This document shows positions 37,247 to 54,200 of a stretch of 64,000 bases of DNA, in pieces; position 1 is the first letter of the stretch; each line of letters starts with the position of its first letter. The notes beneath the pieces are model-generated. The model had not been told where the DNA came from, ran no database searches, and saw nothing but the letters and a program-made list of their open reading frames with translations. The stretch comes from Rhipicephalus microplus (taxonomy: Eukaryota; Arthropoda; Arachnida; Ixodida; Ixodidae), in assembly GCF_043290135.1 (NCBI RefSeq), contig NC_134700.1:239205588-239269587 (forward strand), written 5' to 3'. A program made the translations under genes and the position numbers.

Positions 37247-39440
37247 TAAGCCTGACTACTTCAGCTGCATGACAAAGGCATCCAATATTTCTCAAGTACC
37301 GACAAAAAATAACAATACTACAGCATCTTCAAAGCACATGGTGGTTTAACGGGATGACATATTGCTCAGGCAGGAGATCACGTACTACATCTCATTTAGA
37401 GCATGCGAAGTGTCTAATGCACAGCCCAATGTGAACAATTTCTGTAATGGACGCTCTGATACATGAGCAGATTCTGCAAAACAAAGAGACACAATATTTA
37501 AAATGCCGTTGAAAAAAGAAAGCCGCAAATTACAGAGGGGCAAAGGTGGAGGACAATTTCTTCTTCTCTTGACGACCACCACTTTCCAGAGTAAGAATAA
37601 CGAAAAAAAACAATTCAAAAGAACGCCAGAAAGAGTTCAAGAAACAACTGCGGTAAACTCTCAAACATAAAAGACTTCGATTATACTGAGGAAGCGCAAC
37701 CAAGTCTCCGTGCATGCGAGCTCGGCTACGCATTAAGCGTGGCAGGCTTTTGCAGCACTCATCGCAGAGCTCGCTTCGGAGACGTCGTACTATGCTTGCT
37801 TTAATTATCAAAACTTGAAGTGGAAAGGACAAATTTAATTTTCCGCGATGAATAAGTATGTCATAAGTGGTTCAAGGATAACGAGGAGAACGAAGTTCGA
37901 GAAGAACGCATAAAAGTACAGTCGACGCTGGCAAGCTCGAAAAACGATAGGGGCCACTTCAGAGGGAGACACAATGGATGACTACCGCAAAATTGAAAGC
38001 GAGGATGACACGAAACACAAGACAATGACCGCAGATGGTAAGCATGGTGCGCAGCCTCGCGTTCATTATTCACGGCAAAGAGCCGCGAACGGCGAGTGTC
38101 ATGTGTCTTCAGATGTTACAAGCTGCACTTTGCGCACAACTGTGCAGAGGGTTTCGCAGACTGCTCTTGTGCGCTTCAACTTGTTTGTGCAACAGCTTGG
38201 GTGCCTTCCGTGCCTTTAGATCGTCTAATTGTTTCTTTGCTATCTTGTTTTTAGAGATTGTCCAAATAAATTTGGACAATCTTTGCAGAAGGGTAGAGTC
38301 TTGAAGACTTGAGCAATCATTGGAAAGAGAATGTTGCTGGAGCTGACGCTTTGTCAGGCATGCTTAAAATAGTCCCAATTTGAAGAAAACAATTGTGTAA
38401 ACGTGGACTCAAGCGACATCCTGAATCAAGAATTTCTCATGATGGCACAACAAAAACTTGTGCCAGCATATTCGCAAACCTCTGCCATAAAAACTAAAAA
38501 AAAAAAATATTGGGAAGCTAGCGCTAAGTAGCGGAAAGCTTTGCACAGCAAAGCACGGACGTGCTGCTGCTCCCCAGGCAATCTATTTTTATAATGTTTT
38601 ATATTTTTCTCTACAGCTGTGCGGCCTTAACAAGCAATAGAATATCCGGAATTTATCCCCTAGCAAAGCCCGGCTGACGAAGTTCAAAGCCACGAACTGC
38701 CCAAGCAATTCTGCATATAAATGGCAAAAAAAACACGAATAAGACGTGCCAGAACATATCTTGTCTCTAATCATTGAATATTTTAATGAAGTACAGGCCA
38801 CAAATATAATGAAATGCGATCCACAACAGACACCATCAGCCCCGAAACAGGACTGGTGGTGCTTGATCTGCAAAGAGTTTCGAGCAACACAGCGCTGGGT
38901 TATGTATTGATACACTGCGTGTGGGCCCACGGAATGAATTTCAGGTGCTTCTTTTGCAAATTCTGAAGGATTGAATTTTCTGACACTGTCTCAGTTTGCC
39001 CACGCCGTGTCTCGTTTTGCCCCGCGCAACTTTGGGCGAAATGAAACATCTGGTACATTTATCATTTATTTTTAAAACACTCATTCGAAGTGTGGTAACA
39101 TGGTCATATTTTTGCAGCACACATCTTGTCCCCAAGGGAAAGTTTCTGGATCCATATTTAATGTTAAAGAGGGAAATGAAAAGTAATATTCCCCTACTGA
39201 CACTTTTTGTCGCGATTTACCCCACCCGACCTTAGTTATGTTAACACATTCTAGAATAGACCACATTCTGGGAACACTTGTTACTGTGGAACGACATTTT
39301 ATTCCTGACGTTTCGGGTGGACCAACAATATCTTTTATTACTGACTTCGTTTAGCAGCTAAAATTTTCATTTTTATATTGTAGCCTACGTTGTCCCTTGT
39401 GTGTGACGTACAACTGAAAATAAAGAAAAAAAAAGTTGGC
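37247..39440. other. Non-coding stretch with a perfect 12-bp hairpin
   Basis: No gene is supported. At 38255-38282 the arms AGATTGTCCAAA and TTTGGACAATCT are perfectly complementary around a TAAA loop. The remaining open frames are short and overlap on both strands. Confidence 0.5.
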
Positions 39441-39444
39441 GTCA

Positions 39445-39660
39445 ATCTGTAGTAGTATACTGGGCTGGCATGCAGGAGACCCAGGTTCAGATCTCAGTGT
39501 GTCCTTGGTGTTTTTTTTACTTAGTTTGTTTTTATTTTGCGCTACAGTGGTCATAGACACCGATGGCAGCGGCGGTGGTTCCGGTGGAAAAGCCACGGTA
39601 CAAGCGGCCCTTGTTGTGATTTCATTACAGCTTTCGATGCGAAAGCAGGAATCAGCATTA
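39445..39660 (+). mobile_element. Candidate second tRNA-like SINE family
   Basis: A tRNA-like head is suggested by GGGCTGGCATGCAGGAGACC followed by the B-box-like GGTTCAGATCTC at about 39483. A T-rich segment (GGTGTTTTTTTTACTTAG) and a GGC/GGT-rich segment (GGCAGCGGCGGTGGTTCCGG) come next, then CCCTTGTTGTGATTTCATTAC and AGCTTTCGATGCGAAAGC. This order recalls a repeat common in tick sequences, but I cannot align it. No TSD was found. Confidence 0.45.
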
Positions 39661-39825
39661 CCTCTAACTCTATACATATACACAAAAGTTCCCGCCTGAC
39701 TAGAATATTTGTATCTATGGTTCACAGCGCACATAGTTTCTGGGTCTCACGGAACACAACAAATTATACAACGCACGCATCACACGCCTTCAGCTCCAGG
39801 GCAATCACACTGGGCCTAACAGTAT

Positions 39826-40772
39826 CATCATCATGATCATCATGATCATCATCATCATGATCATCATCATCATCATCATCATCATCCTGACTACGTCCAC
39901 TGCAGGGCAAAAGCCTCTCCAATGTTCCGCTAGTCCATTCGGTTCTGTGCGTGCTGCAGCCACTTTATACCCACAAACTTCCTAATCTCATCTGCCCTCC
40001 CAATTTTCTGTCTCCCCCTAACCCGCTTGCCTTCTCTGGGAACTCAGTCACTTACCTTTAACGACCAGTGGTTATCCTGCCTACACGCTACATGCATTCC
40101 CGGCCCATGTCCATTTGTTCTCGATTTCAACTGTGATATCCTCAACCCCAGTTTGTTCCCTGAACGAATCTGCTCTCTTCTTGTCGCTTAAGGTTACACC
40201 CAACATTTTCTTTGTTATCGCTCGCTGCGTCAGCTTCAATTTAAGCTGAACCCTCTTTGTAAGCGTCCAGGTTTCTGCTCCGTAAGTAAGTACCAGCAAT
40301 GGGCAGCTGTTATATGCCTTCCACTTGAGGGATAGTGGCAAACTACCAGTCATGATTTCAGAGTGTTTGCCAAATGTGCTCCACGTCATTCTTATTCTTC
40401 TAGTTACTCTAATCTCGTGGTTTGGCTCCGCAGCTATTACCTGTCCTAAGTAGACGTAGTCTTTTACAACTTCAAGTGCACTATTATCTACCTCCAGCGT
40501 TGTTCTCTTCCGAGGTTGTTGTACATTACTTTAGTTTTCTGCAGATTACTCTTAAGACCTACCTTTCTGCTCTCATTATCTAACTCTGTAATCATGAGTT
40601 GCAATTCGTCCCCTGAGTAACTCAGCAATGCAATGCCATCGGCGAAGCGCAGGTTTCTAAGGTACTCTCCATTAACTTTTATTCTTAACTCTTCCCATTC
40701 TGGGCCTCTGAAAACCTCATGTAAGCACGCGGTAAATATTATTTGTGAGATTGTTTCGCCCTGCCTTACACC
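39826..40772 (-). mobile_element. RTE-clade LINE fragment, 5'-truncated, with (ATG)n tail
   Basis: On the minus strand the fragment opens inside RT at GVRQGETISQ (the RQG motif). It continues to LRFADGIALLS, where FADD is expected, then LQKTKVMYN, LTYGAETWTLTKR, TKKMLGVTLSDKKRA and ENKWTWAGN, a C-terminal series typical of RTE-like elements. Frameshifts interrupt the frame (for example near 40.52 kb) and stops occur toward the end. The 3' terminus is a microsatellite of ATG/ATGATC units at 39826-39888, as is usual for RTE tails. Endonuclease and the first half of RT are missing. Confidence 0.85.
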
Positions 40773-43814
<3,042 letters not shown>

Positions 43815-44390
43815 GCTGTTGAGGTGGAACATGGGTATAACGAATGACCTTAACAAACTTTTATACCATAGTTGTAGTCAAGTTACCACATATACACAAG
43901 ATTGTACAGGAAGGGGAGAGAGGTCAAAAGTTCCCAATCTGGTACGGCATAGTATGACGAGGTACAGCCGACTAGGAAGTTTTGAACACGCTTGTACATA
44001 TTCTTCAAAGTTTCCAGGTTGGGTGCGCTAATGTGCTTGTCTTGTAGAAAATATTGAGAGTGATATATAGGCTGAAGCACACTGAAATAACTAAATGAGA
44101 GCTTGATGCACCGGTTGGTATACCTTTTCATCGCTAAAACCACCCATTCAGCTGATAAACTTCGCGCGAACCTAACCTTGCAGCAAGCCAACGAAATACA
44201 TATAAATAGGATCGTGTTCATAAAACTCGCATTTATTTTACGGGGGAAGCTCCTTAGGTCATGGGTCGTTCCCTCCTTTGTAGTAGTAGCAGTAGTAGTA
44301 TGAAGCCACCTCTAGTTTGAGTTGCTCAATAGATGGCCTTGCGTGTGTATGTGCTTGGGCATTATATAACTAGATGCCGTTAGTGGTTTT
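43815..44390. other. Non-coding stretch, nothing recognised
   Basis: Short open frames and a TAG/CAG-like triplet run at about 44280-44300. Confidence 0.5.
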
Positions 44391-44780
44391 CACAGCATAT
44401 CTATGGCGTGAATGACGATGAGTGAGACAGGGCGTCCGTCCGTGCGTGTGTCCATCCGTCCAAATGCCCATCTGTTCTCCCGTCCGTTCATTCGTCCGTG
44501 CTTTCATTTGTCGGTTTGTCCAGCCACGTGCCCGTTCATCCGTGAGTCCATCCGTGCATCCGTCCGTTCATGCTTCCATCCATCCGTGCGTCCGTCCGTG
44601 TTTTAGTCTTTGCTTTCATCCATCCGTGAATCCATCCGTCTGTCCATCCATTCGTACATCCGTGCTTTCGTCTCTCTGTCTGGATGCACATATGTACCTA
44701 TAGGCAGGTGCACACATAGATGGACGCACGGACGGATGCTTTGCCCCACTCATCATCATTCACCCCGTGAATATGCTGTG
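44391..44780. repeat. Foldback element with GTCC-rich core
   Basis: The left arm 44391-44447 and the complement of the right arm at about 44724-44780 both begin CACAGCATAT. They share GTGAATGA(C/T)GATGAGTG and TCCGTCCGTGCGT. By eye about 47 of 57 bases match. The interior is an irregular array of GTCC/ATCC/GTTC words. A partial relative lies at 47.2-47.43 kb. No TSD or coding capacity is evident. Confidence 0.7.
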
Positions 44781-45621
44781 ATTTTTCCTTGAAGGGGGCC
44801 TTTTTTTTCTGTCGCCTATCACCCTAAACTGCGAGGACAAAAAAACACCGAATGTCATGCGCCACACGCACCAACCACATCAGTTGTGTGCTTGATTTTA
44901 CACGTTTACTTGCTGCCTCCCATTATTTCATGCAGATTTCGCTCACGGTGTGTACACGCGGTATAGTGGCATATATGCCGCTATCCCCTCCACGTTTGCA
45001 CAGTCTATGCAACGCCTTATCTTCTTTGCTGGGCTGTGCTTCGACAACGCGGGAATGGAAAAGCACTTCCAACGTCGTCATAACCTTTCGCTTCTCGTCT
45101 GAGCCCGGAGATTTGAACTCTCTTGCTCTAGGGACCAAAACCACACCTAGGAGCCCCTTCGCTCCCGGCCCTCTATTTGTATACGGAAGGAGGTTCACGA
45201 ATGGCAAAACAATAAAAAAGAAGTAAAGAAAATATAAAAATGATAATAATCAGACTCCCAGCTAGAGAAGTCGTCTGCCCAGAATGTATGAGAAAGAGAC
45301 AAAATACAAGGCGAAGACATCATAGCTGCAGTCTTGATGCAAGACGCGTGCGATATGAGCACAGCGGGCATCGACCTGTCAGCATCGTCGTCTCGTCGGC
45401 AGCGCCTGCTTTCATATTCTCAGGCCGGGCGGCGGTGGCTTGCTCGGTGTGTTGACATGTCGCTTTAGGGAGATCACGTCGGTCTTTCTCAGTTCCCGCC
45501 GACCATTTCCGTAGCCAATCTGAGAGGGAAAACTCAAATCAGCGGGTGATATATATATAAGGGAAAAAAGTGTATACCTAAGGGCTCCTTTTTTCGTGTT
45601 TTGACACAATAATTATGAGAT
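44781..45621. other. Non-coding stretch, nothing recognised
   Basis: A 124-codon frame at 44852-45226 overlaps a minus-strand frame in a GC-richer patch and has no recognisable domain. Confidence 0.4.
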
Positions 45622-47155
<1,534 letters not shown>

Positions 47156-47158
47156 AAA

Positions 47159-47193
<35 letters not shown>

Positions 47194-47194
47194 A
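47156..47194. repeat. (AAAT)n microsatellite
   Basis: About 9-10 AAAT units. Confidence 0.93.
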
Positions 47195-47210
47195 TGCACG
47201 CATCTTTACG

Positions 47211-47425
47211 AACTGAATGATGACGAGTGAGTGAAAGTGGGCTCTAAGGTGCATATTGTGTATCTTGAAGCCCCAGACTAGTATAAAGGAAATACGGACT
47301 GACGCACGGATGGTTGGACGGACAGGTGGGTCGCCACAGAGATGACCAGATGGATGGACGGACGGACCCACGCAGGCACGTATAAAAAGATTCGTGGACG
47401 GACGGATGGATGGATGGAGGGACAA
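47211..47425. repeat. GGAC/GGAT-rich repeat related to the 44.4-kb foldback
   Basis: TGAATGATGACGAGTGAGTG at about 47215 resembles the left arm of the 44.4-kb foldback. About 50 bp downstream comes a run of GGAC/GGAT/GGTT words like the complement of that element's core. Only one arm is recognisable. Confidence 0.55.
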
Positions 47426-50400
47426 AGCAGGTGATCATGTATTGTGCTGTCATATTCTTATTGATATAAAAATAAACTTGGTTTTTACACAGATGTTTTT
47501 TTGTTTTTCGTTGTGCGGGTGTTCAGTTTCAGTTTCGGTTTAGGGAGCGTTACGGACAAGGCTCGGCCTAGAGGAACTTCGCCCCTGAAACGCTGAAGGA
47601 AAGTAGGCACAAAGCCAAAAACACCATGCAAAGAGCATGAGAATCACTGAAGGGCAGCTGTTTTGAGTAGCATCCACAACGCCTCCTGGCACGGGCTACC
47701 ATTATCTTTTGCTGCAGGAAAAGTTAAACAGGTGATCACACTTGTTCACTGTTGTTGAGTGACCAGCCTTTGGAGTTAGCAACTTAGGCGCTGACTTCTG
47801 CTTTCCCAGCAGTCAGCGCCAAAGTGGCATGCTCTCGAGTGATCAGTTTCGGTGATACCATCACTTTCGCTACATTTCATTACGTTAGAAGCGGATCCAT
47901 CACTTTGTAACGCGCAGATGCTTTATTTGCCCACCCAAAGGCATGCAGCAATCGCGTAATGCTGGTCTGATCACCCCTGGGGTGCCCCCCCCCCCCTTCC
48001 CGAGAACTCTCATGTGTACACTATCTTCTCCTCTTGGCCACTGACGCTGTGTTCTTCGCATGAGTGCCTCTGGTGATGGGGGCAAGCCCGAACTCATCGA
48101 ATAGAATCGCACGTAGAAATCAAGGTTGTCGGCACTCAGCAGATTATCCACGCCGCAATGACTTGCGGGCGCACATAGCCTGAGGCAAAACTGCACGCTC
48201 GAGCTTTTAGCACTCTCTCTGCCGCATGCTCAATCCGAGGGGCGCACCGGTCTCCTTCAAAATGAATGAAGAAAATATATATATTAAATAGGAAGGGCTC
48301 TTATAGACGGCGGATTCATTTTGCCGTTGCTTGCTGGAGCACACTTTCGTTCGCTCAGAAGGTAACGAAGTTACTTGTACTGATTTCTCTTCATTTCTGT
48401 ATTATTTCTCCCATATCGAGTCAGAAATGAAGAGCACAGGGCCTGCAGCCTGCAGCAATGGAGTTAACTGGAGAGACCTAGCTTAAAGCAAGGGTTAACT
48501 ATAGGCCTTAGGGCTGATCGGCCAACCGATCTTGGCTGTCAGATCCATGGTTCTTTTCATCATTCGCAACTAGACAACGTAGAAGAATAAAATTGGACGA
48601 GTGCTTTTGAAACTCTTTCTATAACGCCTAAGGACATCTTCAAAGAAATTAAAATACGAAGTTCTCTTCCACTTTTTGTCCCTTCGGCATTATATGTGGT
48701 GCATCAGCTGAAGTTTCATTATTGCATTTTGGCACTTCAGGGAGCCTGCTCTACTAGTATCTGCTTCCCCCCCCTTCCCAATTTCACAGCACACATCACT
48801 TTTAAATATTACAGAACTGTGGTTTTCGTAGATCTATGAGTGATATTAGATCCAGTTCACAATTATATCTGTGAGCAGCTAGCCTAGTTTCCAAATCTAG
48901 CAAAAACACACCACCCCCTGTACTCGCCTCACTTAAAAAGTCTGCAAACACGGCGTGAATGCAGAAATCTGTACCCACTGCTATTTGCTGTAATGAATAG
49001 AAAAAAATGAACAGAAAAAACAAAGTGATCTGGTTAAAGAAAAGCGTACCATAACTAAAAAATAGTCACACGTGTGATTACACGATCAGTAAAATTACTT
49101 TATTTGCTTACCGAACTTAGACACTGCATGTACATTATGGTCTCCTCCCTAGTTCTGCCGGCAACACGCCCCACATATAGGGCCCATATAAAAAGAACAC
49201 TGCGTAACAGAAACACTTTCCATTGTCGCTTTATGACCTGCGTCTGGCGGGTAAACATAAATTTGAAGGCCCTTATCAGAGCCATAAGTTTCTTATACAA
49301 CTATGAAGATTGTTGTAAGAGGCATCAGTGTAGAAAATCTACAAAACCATAAGAGGGTGTAATGGCCAGGCGTGTCTCTGATGTATCCTTGCAGAGGCGA
49401 AAGTGTACAGTCATTAAAAGATATGATGTTCGGGAAGCATGAACAGGGATGAGTAAAGGGCGAGACCGGAAGTGTAGCCACTTCGACATCAGAACACCGT
49501 CCTCATGGTCAGGTCATTTTCTTTTCCGAGTCTCTGCTTTTCGCACGAACGCTGTGCAGCAGAAATAAGCCGAAGAGTATTCAGCCACAGAGAAATTAAA
49601 AAACAGCAGTGATAGTAAATAAAACAACATAATCATTTTTGGTTTCCTACGCCGTCTTTGTTCTTACTTCAATGTTGTTTTAATGTTTGAAACGTAAAGG
49701 AGTTTTCGTGCTGCTCGGATGGTGCTGAGGCGTGACCAGCTCGAGAAAAATAAACGATGTGAGTTGAAGGTGTTGCAATTAGTAGAAATATGAAGAAGGC
49801 AACTGTGGGACAGAGCAATAATGACAGAACAACCTTTACAGCATGAGGAGTGGAAAAATGAATTACGCTATTTAAAAAAATTAGCAGTCCAAAGGTAGAA
49901 AGAATGTAGATAAGCAAAATAGGTCCGGCAAAAGTACAATTGGTGGAAAAGTGGCATGAAAAAAAATACACACTGGAAGATACCCGCCTTCAGCGGAGGC
50001 GAGTGGCAAATGGGAGTCATAAAAGGCACAGGAATTGTAGTCCGGCGTTTTAACACATAGACAAAAATGCTGCCGAAGAAAAAACGAATATTTACGTTAA
50101 TATGAACATTTTTTGTATAGCCTTTAGAATTTAACTATTAAGTATAGCGGAAACATCAGGGAAGAGAGACAAAGCTATAAGACACGCAAGCGCTTAAGTG
50201 TCGCATTCATCTTTTTCGTCCCTGAAGTTCGTGCTACTAAACAGTTTAATAGAGTACCAAGTACACAAACAAATACCTTGCTGTAAAACTAATATTGCTT
50301 TGGTGAACAACGTGTAAATTTTGAGTATAAAGCTAGCCTGTCTCTTTTTCTGAAAAAAAAATTGACAGATCTCACGTACAGCGGAAATCGATGATACATG

Positions 50401-50476
50401 CAAAGCGCGAATGAAAAATGTTGATATGTCAATTTAAAATCAGCAAAACGTTACGAGGTGGAGGTAAATAATGCTG
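47426..50476. other. Non-coding stretch, nothing recognised
   Basis: About 3 kb with short overlapping frames. A C-run lies at about 47987 and another at about 48768. No element or gene is supported. Confidence 0.5.
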
Positions 50477-51254
50477 CACATGACTTCCGTGTCATGATTA
50501 TAATGTTTGGATGTGTCGTTTGCCTTCGTCATCTATTCACGTCACGTAATACCAAATGTAGTATATATGGAGCTAGCGAAACGGCCACGAGCATGCCATG
50601 AGCGTTGTATGTTGTCATGTTGTTACATGACACGCCTGTCAAGATTATAATGTTTGCACCAGTCATATACTTTCGTCATCCATGGATGCCACGTAACCCC
50701 AAATTTGGTATATATGGAGCTGGCAAAACGGCCGCGAGCGCATCATCAGTGTGACACGTAGTCATGTTGTTAGATGACACGCATCTTATGATTATCATGC
50801 TTGCACTAGTCACGTACATACGCCATCCATTCACTTACTGTATTACTAAATTTGGTATATGTGACGCTAGTGGAACAGCCGCGAGCGCATCAAGAGCGTG
50901 ACATGTAGTCATGTTGTTACATGACACGCATATCATGAATTCGTGTTAGAGTCTGTCGCTTGTGTTCGCCATGCAATCATGCTATACCATACCAGTTTTA
51001 CAACATGCCATGTAAACGAAGCCACCGCGAGAGCTGCAGGACCACGAAATGAAAATCCTGACATTCATGGCATACATGTCATGATTTTTATGTTATGACT
51101 GGTGAAATATGTTCTTCATACAGTCATGTAATGCCGTACCAAGTTTCGTATCGATACTATTATCGAATCGGCCAGGAGAGCTGAATGTCGTAGGCGGCTA
51201 GATAGATAGATACGCTGAAAGTCGCCGAAGCTCGCTATAAAATGCTTCGCATTT
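50477..51254 (+). repeat. Diverged tandem repeat, 147-bp period, about 5 copies
   Basis: Copies of the word TCATGATTATAATG and its variants start at 50492, 50639, 50786, 50933 and 51079, giving spacings of 147, 147, 147 and 146. Each unit also carries a GTCATGTTGTTACATGACACGC block and, except the last, an AAATTTGGTATAT-like block. The right end is GGCGGCTAGATAGATAGATAC followed by AAATGCTTCGCATTT at 51240-51254, which recurs at 18.7 kb. Units have diverged considerably. Confidence 0.8.
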
Positions 51255-51255
51255 A

Positions 51256-51312
51256 AAAAGAGAGAGAAAGTGAAATAGAGACGAAAGGTAGGGAGGTTAA
51301 CCACACACCCAT
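51256..51312 (-). mobile_element. LINE 3' terminal fragment
   Basis: Minus-strand reading GGTTAACCTCCCTACCTTTC followed by a CTCT-rich end matches the tails of the I-clade LINEs in this window. It abuts the right end of the 147-bp array. No coding part remains. Confidence 0.55.
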
Positions 51313-52004
51313 AGATAGTGTTGAAGCACGGAATTTCTAAAGAGATGTGTAAGGATGGTCTTCAGACAGTACTGGAACAATTAATCTGTTTCAAGCACGT
51401 TTAATATGTCGCATGTGCTGCATGTAGCCTCACAACTAAGTACGCGCGAAACCGAAAGCAAAAATGTAATGTTTAGACATTTGCGCTGTTATAAGGAGAC
51501 ACTCTAGTTAGATAGGTACACAGACCTTGGGGACATCCAAAATCTTTAACGTGGATGCTGAGGTCCACTCACTGTCGCCAGTGTAGCAAAAAAAAAAGGG
51601 GTGGGGGCTTGCGGATGAACAAAAATCACAGGCACACAAGCAAATGCATCAAAAATCATGCACGCGCGTACTAAAGTCAGAATAAAGATACCACTCATAG
51701 ACGGCACCATGGACAGTTTTACGGCGGCCCGTCTCCGGCCCTTAAAATTGTTCTCACTCCGTTAAGAAGCCCTTTCTATCCCGATCGGCTAGTTAGATTT
51801 CAGCCCTCTCAGCTATTTCTTCTGCTGCGCATAATGGATTCCATTTCTGACAGAGATTTCGCTTTTTCACCCATGTCCCGATCACACCCTTTCTGTTTTT
51901 AATGCGTTTACTCGATATGTCTGCCTTTATTATATCTCTTTTTGTGTGCTGTTGACTTCTGGGGTGCATACCTGACATGCGAGCAATAAGCAGCGTTATT
52001 GGCA
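51313..52004. other. Non-coding stretch, nothing recognised
   Basis: Short open frames only. Confidence 0.5.

Positions 52005-52085
<81 letters not shown>
52005..52085. repeat. (TA)n microsatellite
   Basis: About 40 TA units. Confidence 0.97.
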
Positions 52086-52089
<4 letters not shown>

Positions 52090-52905
52090 AAAAAGGCCGC
52101 AGGAATAGGCCGAAGAAGCCTTTAGTGCTTGAAGTGGGGCAGTAATAGAAAGTAAGCATCAAGTGAAACACATCAAGAAATGAAGAAAACCCATGAAAAG
52201 TGGTGTTCAGGGAATGACAGCGAGTCCTGCGAAAGAAAAAGTTTCTGCATGGCGGGCTGCAGTTCCTGAGGGTACATGTAGACAGAGAAAAGAACTAGAG
52301 CACGCCAATATGTAAAATATACTTCAGGAAAAATAAACGCCACGAAAATAGACCACATAGAGAGAGAGAGAGAGAGAGACATTGAAAGACAAGAAAAACT
52401 ATAGGTGGTTATATTAAGAAAGCAAAAAATAAATTATTGGGAGGTGTTGTGGGGGCGGCGGCTTCTTATACGCACCTGCTGGACACGTGATATGCACTTT
52501 TTTTGGCGTTGCTTATTGGCGTTGCTGAAAGAATGTGGTGCTGGCTAACCCTCGACTATTGTACCTAGGCTTCACCTCCATGAAGCAACGTGAGTGTGTG
52601 TTTCAGTGTTTGCTACCTCAAAACACGCGGGTGGTTCTGAAATCTGCAACAGCCTTTCATTTTCTTTATGATTCCCCTTGTTGAATTGTGATAACTTCTG
52701 AATTACGCCTGGTGAATGGTAAACGCAGTAACTATGTTAATATCGTTATTTATATAAGAGCAGTTGGTTTGTATTATAGCTAAAATGGTAAGCGAACAAG
52801 GATGTGAAAGTTACCTAATAATAAAGGGTTGTTAAGACATGACAGTTTCTTTTATTTTCTGGCTGTATTTTGCTAAGATGGAGATGACGAGATCCCCCTC
52901 TCCGC
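52086..52905. other. Non-coding stretch with a short (GA)n
   Basis: A (GA)n run lies at 52360-52379. Otherwise nothing is recognised. Confidence 0.5.
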
Positions 52906-52907
52906 GG

Positions 52908-53040
52908 GCACACACATACACACACACACGCACACACACACACACACACACACGCATACGCACGCACACACGCACACACACACACACACAGAGAGAGGGA
53001 GAGAGAGACAGACAGACATGGAGAGGGAGAGAAAGAGGAC
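52908..53040. repeat. (CA)n / (GA)n compound microsatellite
   Basis: An imperfect CA/CG-step tract at 52908-52990 passes into GAGA and GACAGACA units. The open frames across it on both strands are simple-sequence artefacts. Confidence 0.9.
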
Positions 53041-54014
53041 GCACGCAGAAATTTTCATCTACGGGCACGCACCCACGAGCACCAACAGGTACGCAGCGAA
53101 TTATAGTGAACTCCCGTTTTAGTTCCCCTTCCCTGCCGCAACATACATACGTCCAAGCACGCAAAGAAGCAAAACAAGACAAAAGAGCATGAAAGCATGA
53201 CGCAGCCGAACTTTTTGAGAGACGTTAAGCTCCTCGTGTGCTTGCTGTCATGTGTCACTTCACATGAAGTCTGTCGGGCTCGCGTGCAAGAGTTAGTGCT
53301 ATCGATCGAACGTACCTCTCCCTGCGTCGTTCAATTGACTTTCCAGGAAAGTTCTCATGGTTTTACGCGCTGAATATTCTTCTTATGTTCAAGCGCCAAC
53401 GCTGAGCGTGTGCAAAGCATTTCAGAAAATAACACTTGGTTATCGAAGCCACACAGAATGTCAATCAAAGTTTTTAACACAGGGCTAATGTCAGACAATG
53501 TATTCAATGAATCTAGCCCATAATTTGCTTAACCAGACGAAAGTACTATCGTTTTGTATTTATGCTGCATATTGACGCACGATTTCATTTAATATAAATG
53601 TGCGGGTCGAGGAGGACATTACGCAGATGAATGCATTTTATTAATTCACTCACATGTGTTTTTTTGCATTAGTAAATCGCATTTTCAGATTACACAAATA
53701 AACAAACCAGACCATCAAAATTGAGGGCCCTGAAGCATAAATTTGACCAGGTTGTCAGTCGGCAGTACATCAATATAACGTCGGTAATGCACTCAAGCAG
53801 CTGTAAACCATCACTGCTAATTAGCTGTAAAAAGAAAAAAAAATCACATAGCAAGTTGTTCGAATGTGCGCTAACATAACAGTGGCAGCAGGTGCTACGC
53901 ATATGAAACGTGGGTTTATTATAACGTGCTTAACTTAAATACTGTTAAATCCCTGCGTTTGTAACGTCGGTCTTACTTGCGGAAAGAAAAAAAGTCACAA
54001 TGCGTAGCCTTTGA
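53041..54014. other. Non-coding stretch, nothing recognised
   Basis: Short open frames only. Confidence 0.5.
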
Positions 54015-54200
54015 ATACAATAGATGGAGGAGAATAAAAGGAGCTGAAGCAAAGGCAGGGATGTTAACCAGTCTAGAACGACCGGTATGCTATCCTGCAC
54101 TGGGGACAGGGATGAGAGAGTTGGAAAGATGAAGAAAGGGAAAGAGTGGAGGGCACGCACACTCAAAGTCACACGTCACAGTCATCATGACATTCTTAGT
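54015..54200 (-). mobile_element. LINE 3' UTR fragment
   Basis: Minus-strand reading: CACTCTTTCCCTTTCTTCAT, then CCCAGTGCAGGATAGCATACCGG, CTGGTTAACATCCCTGCC and a pyrimidine-rich end. The order and words match the tail of the plus-strand I-clade copy at about 4.19-4.27 kb (CCCAGTGCAAGGTAGG, TTGGTTAACCTCC). It is a 5'-truncated insertion with no coding part that I can read. Confidence 0.65.
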
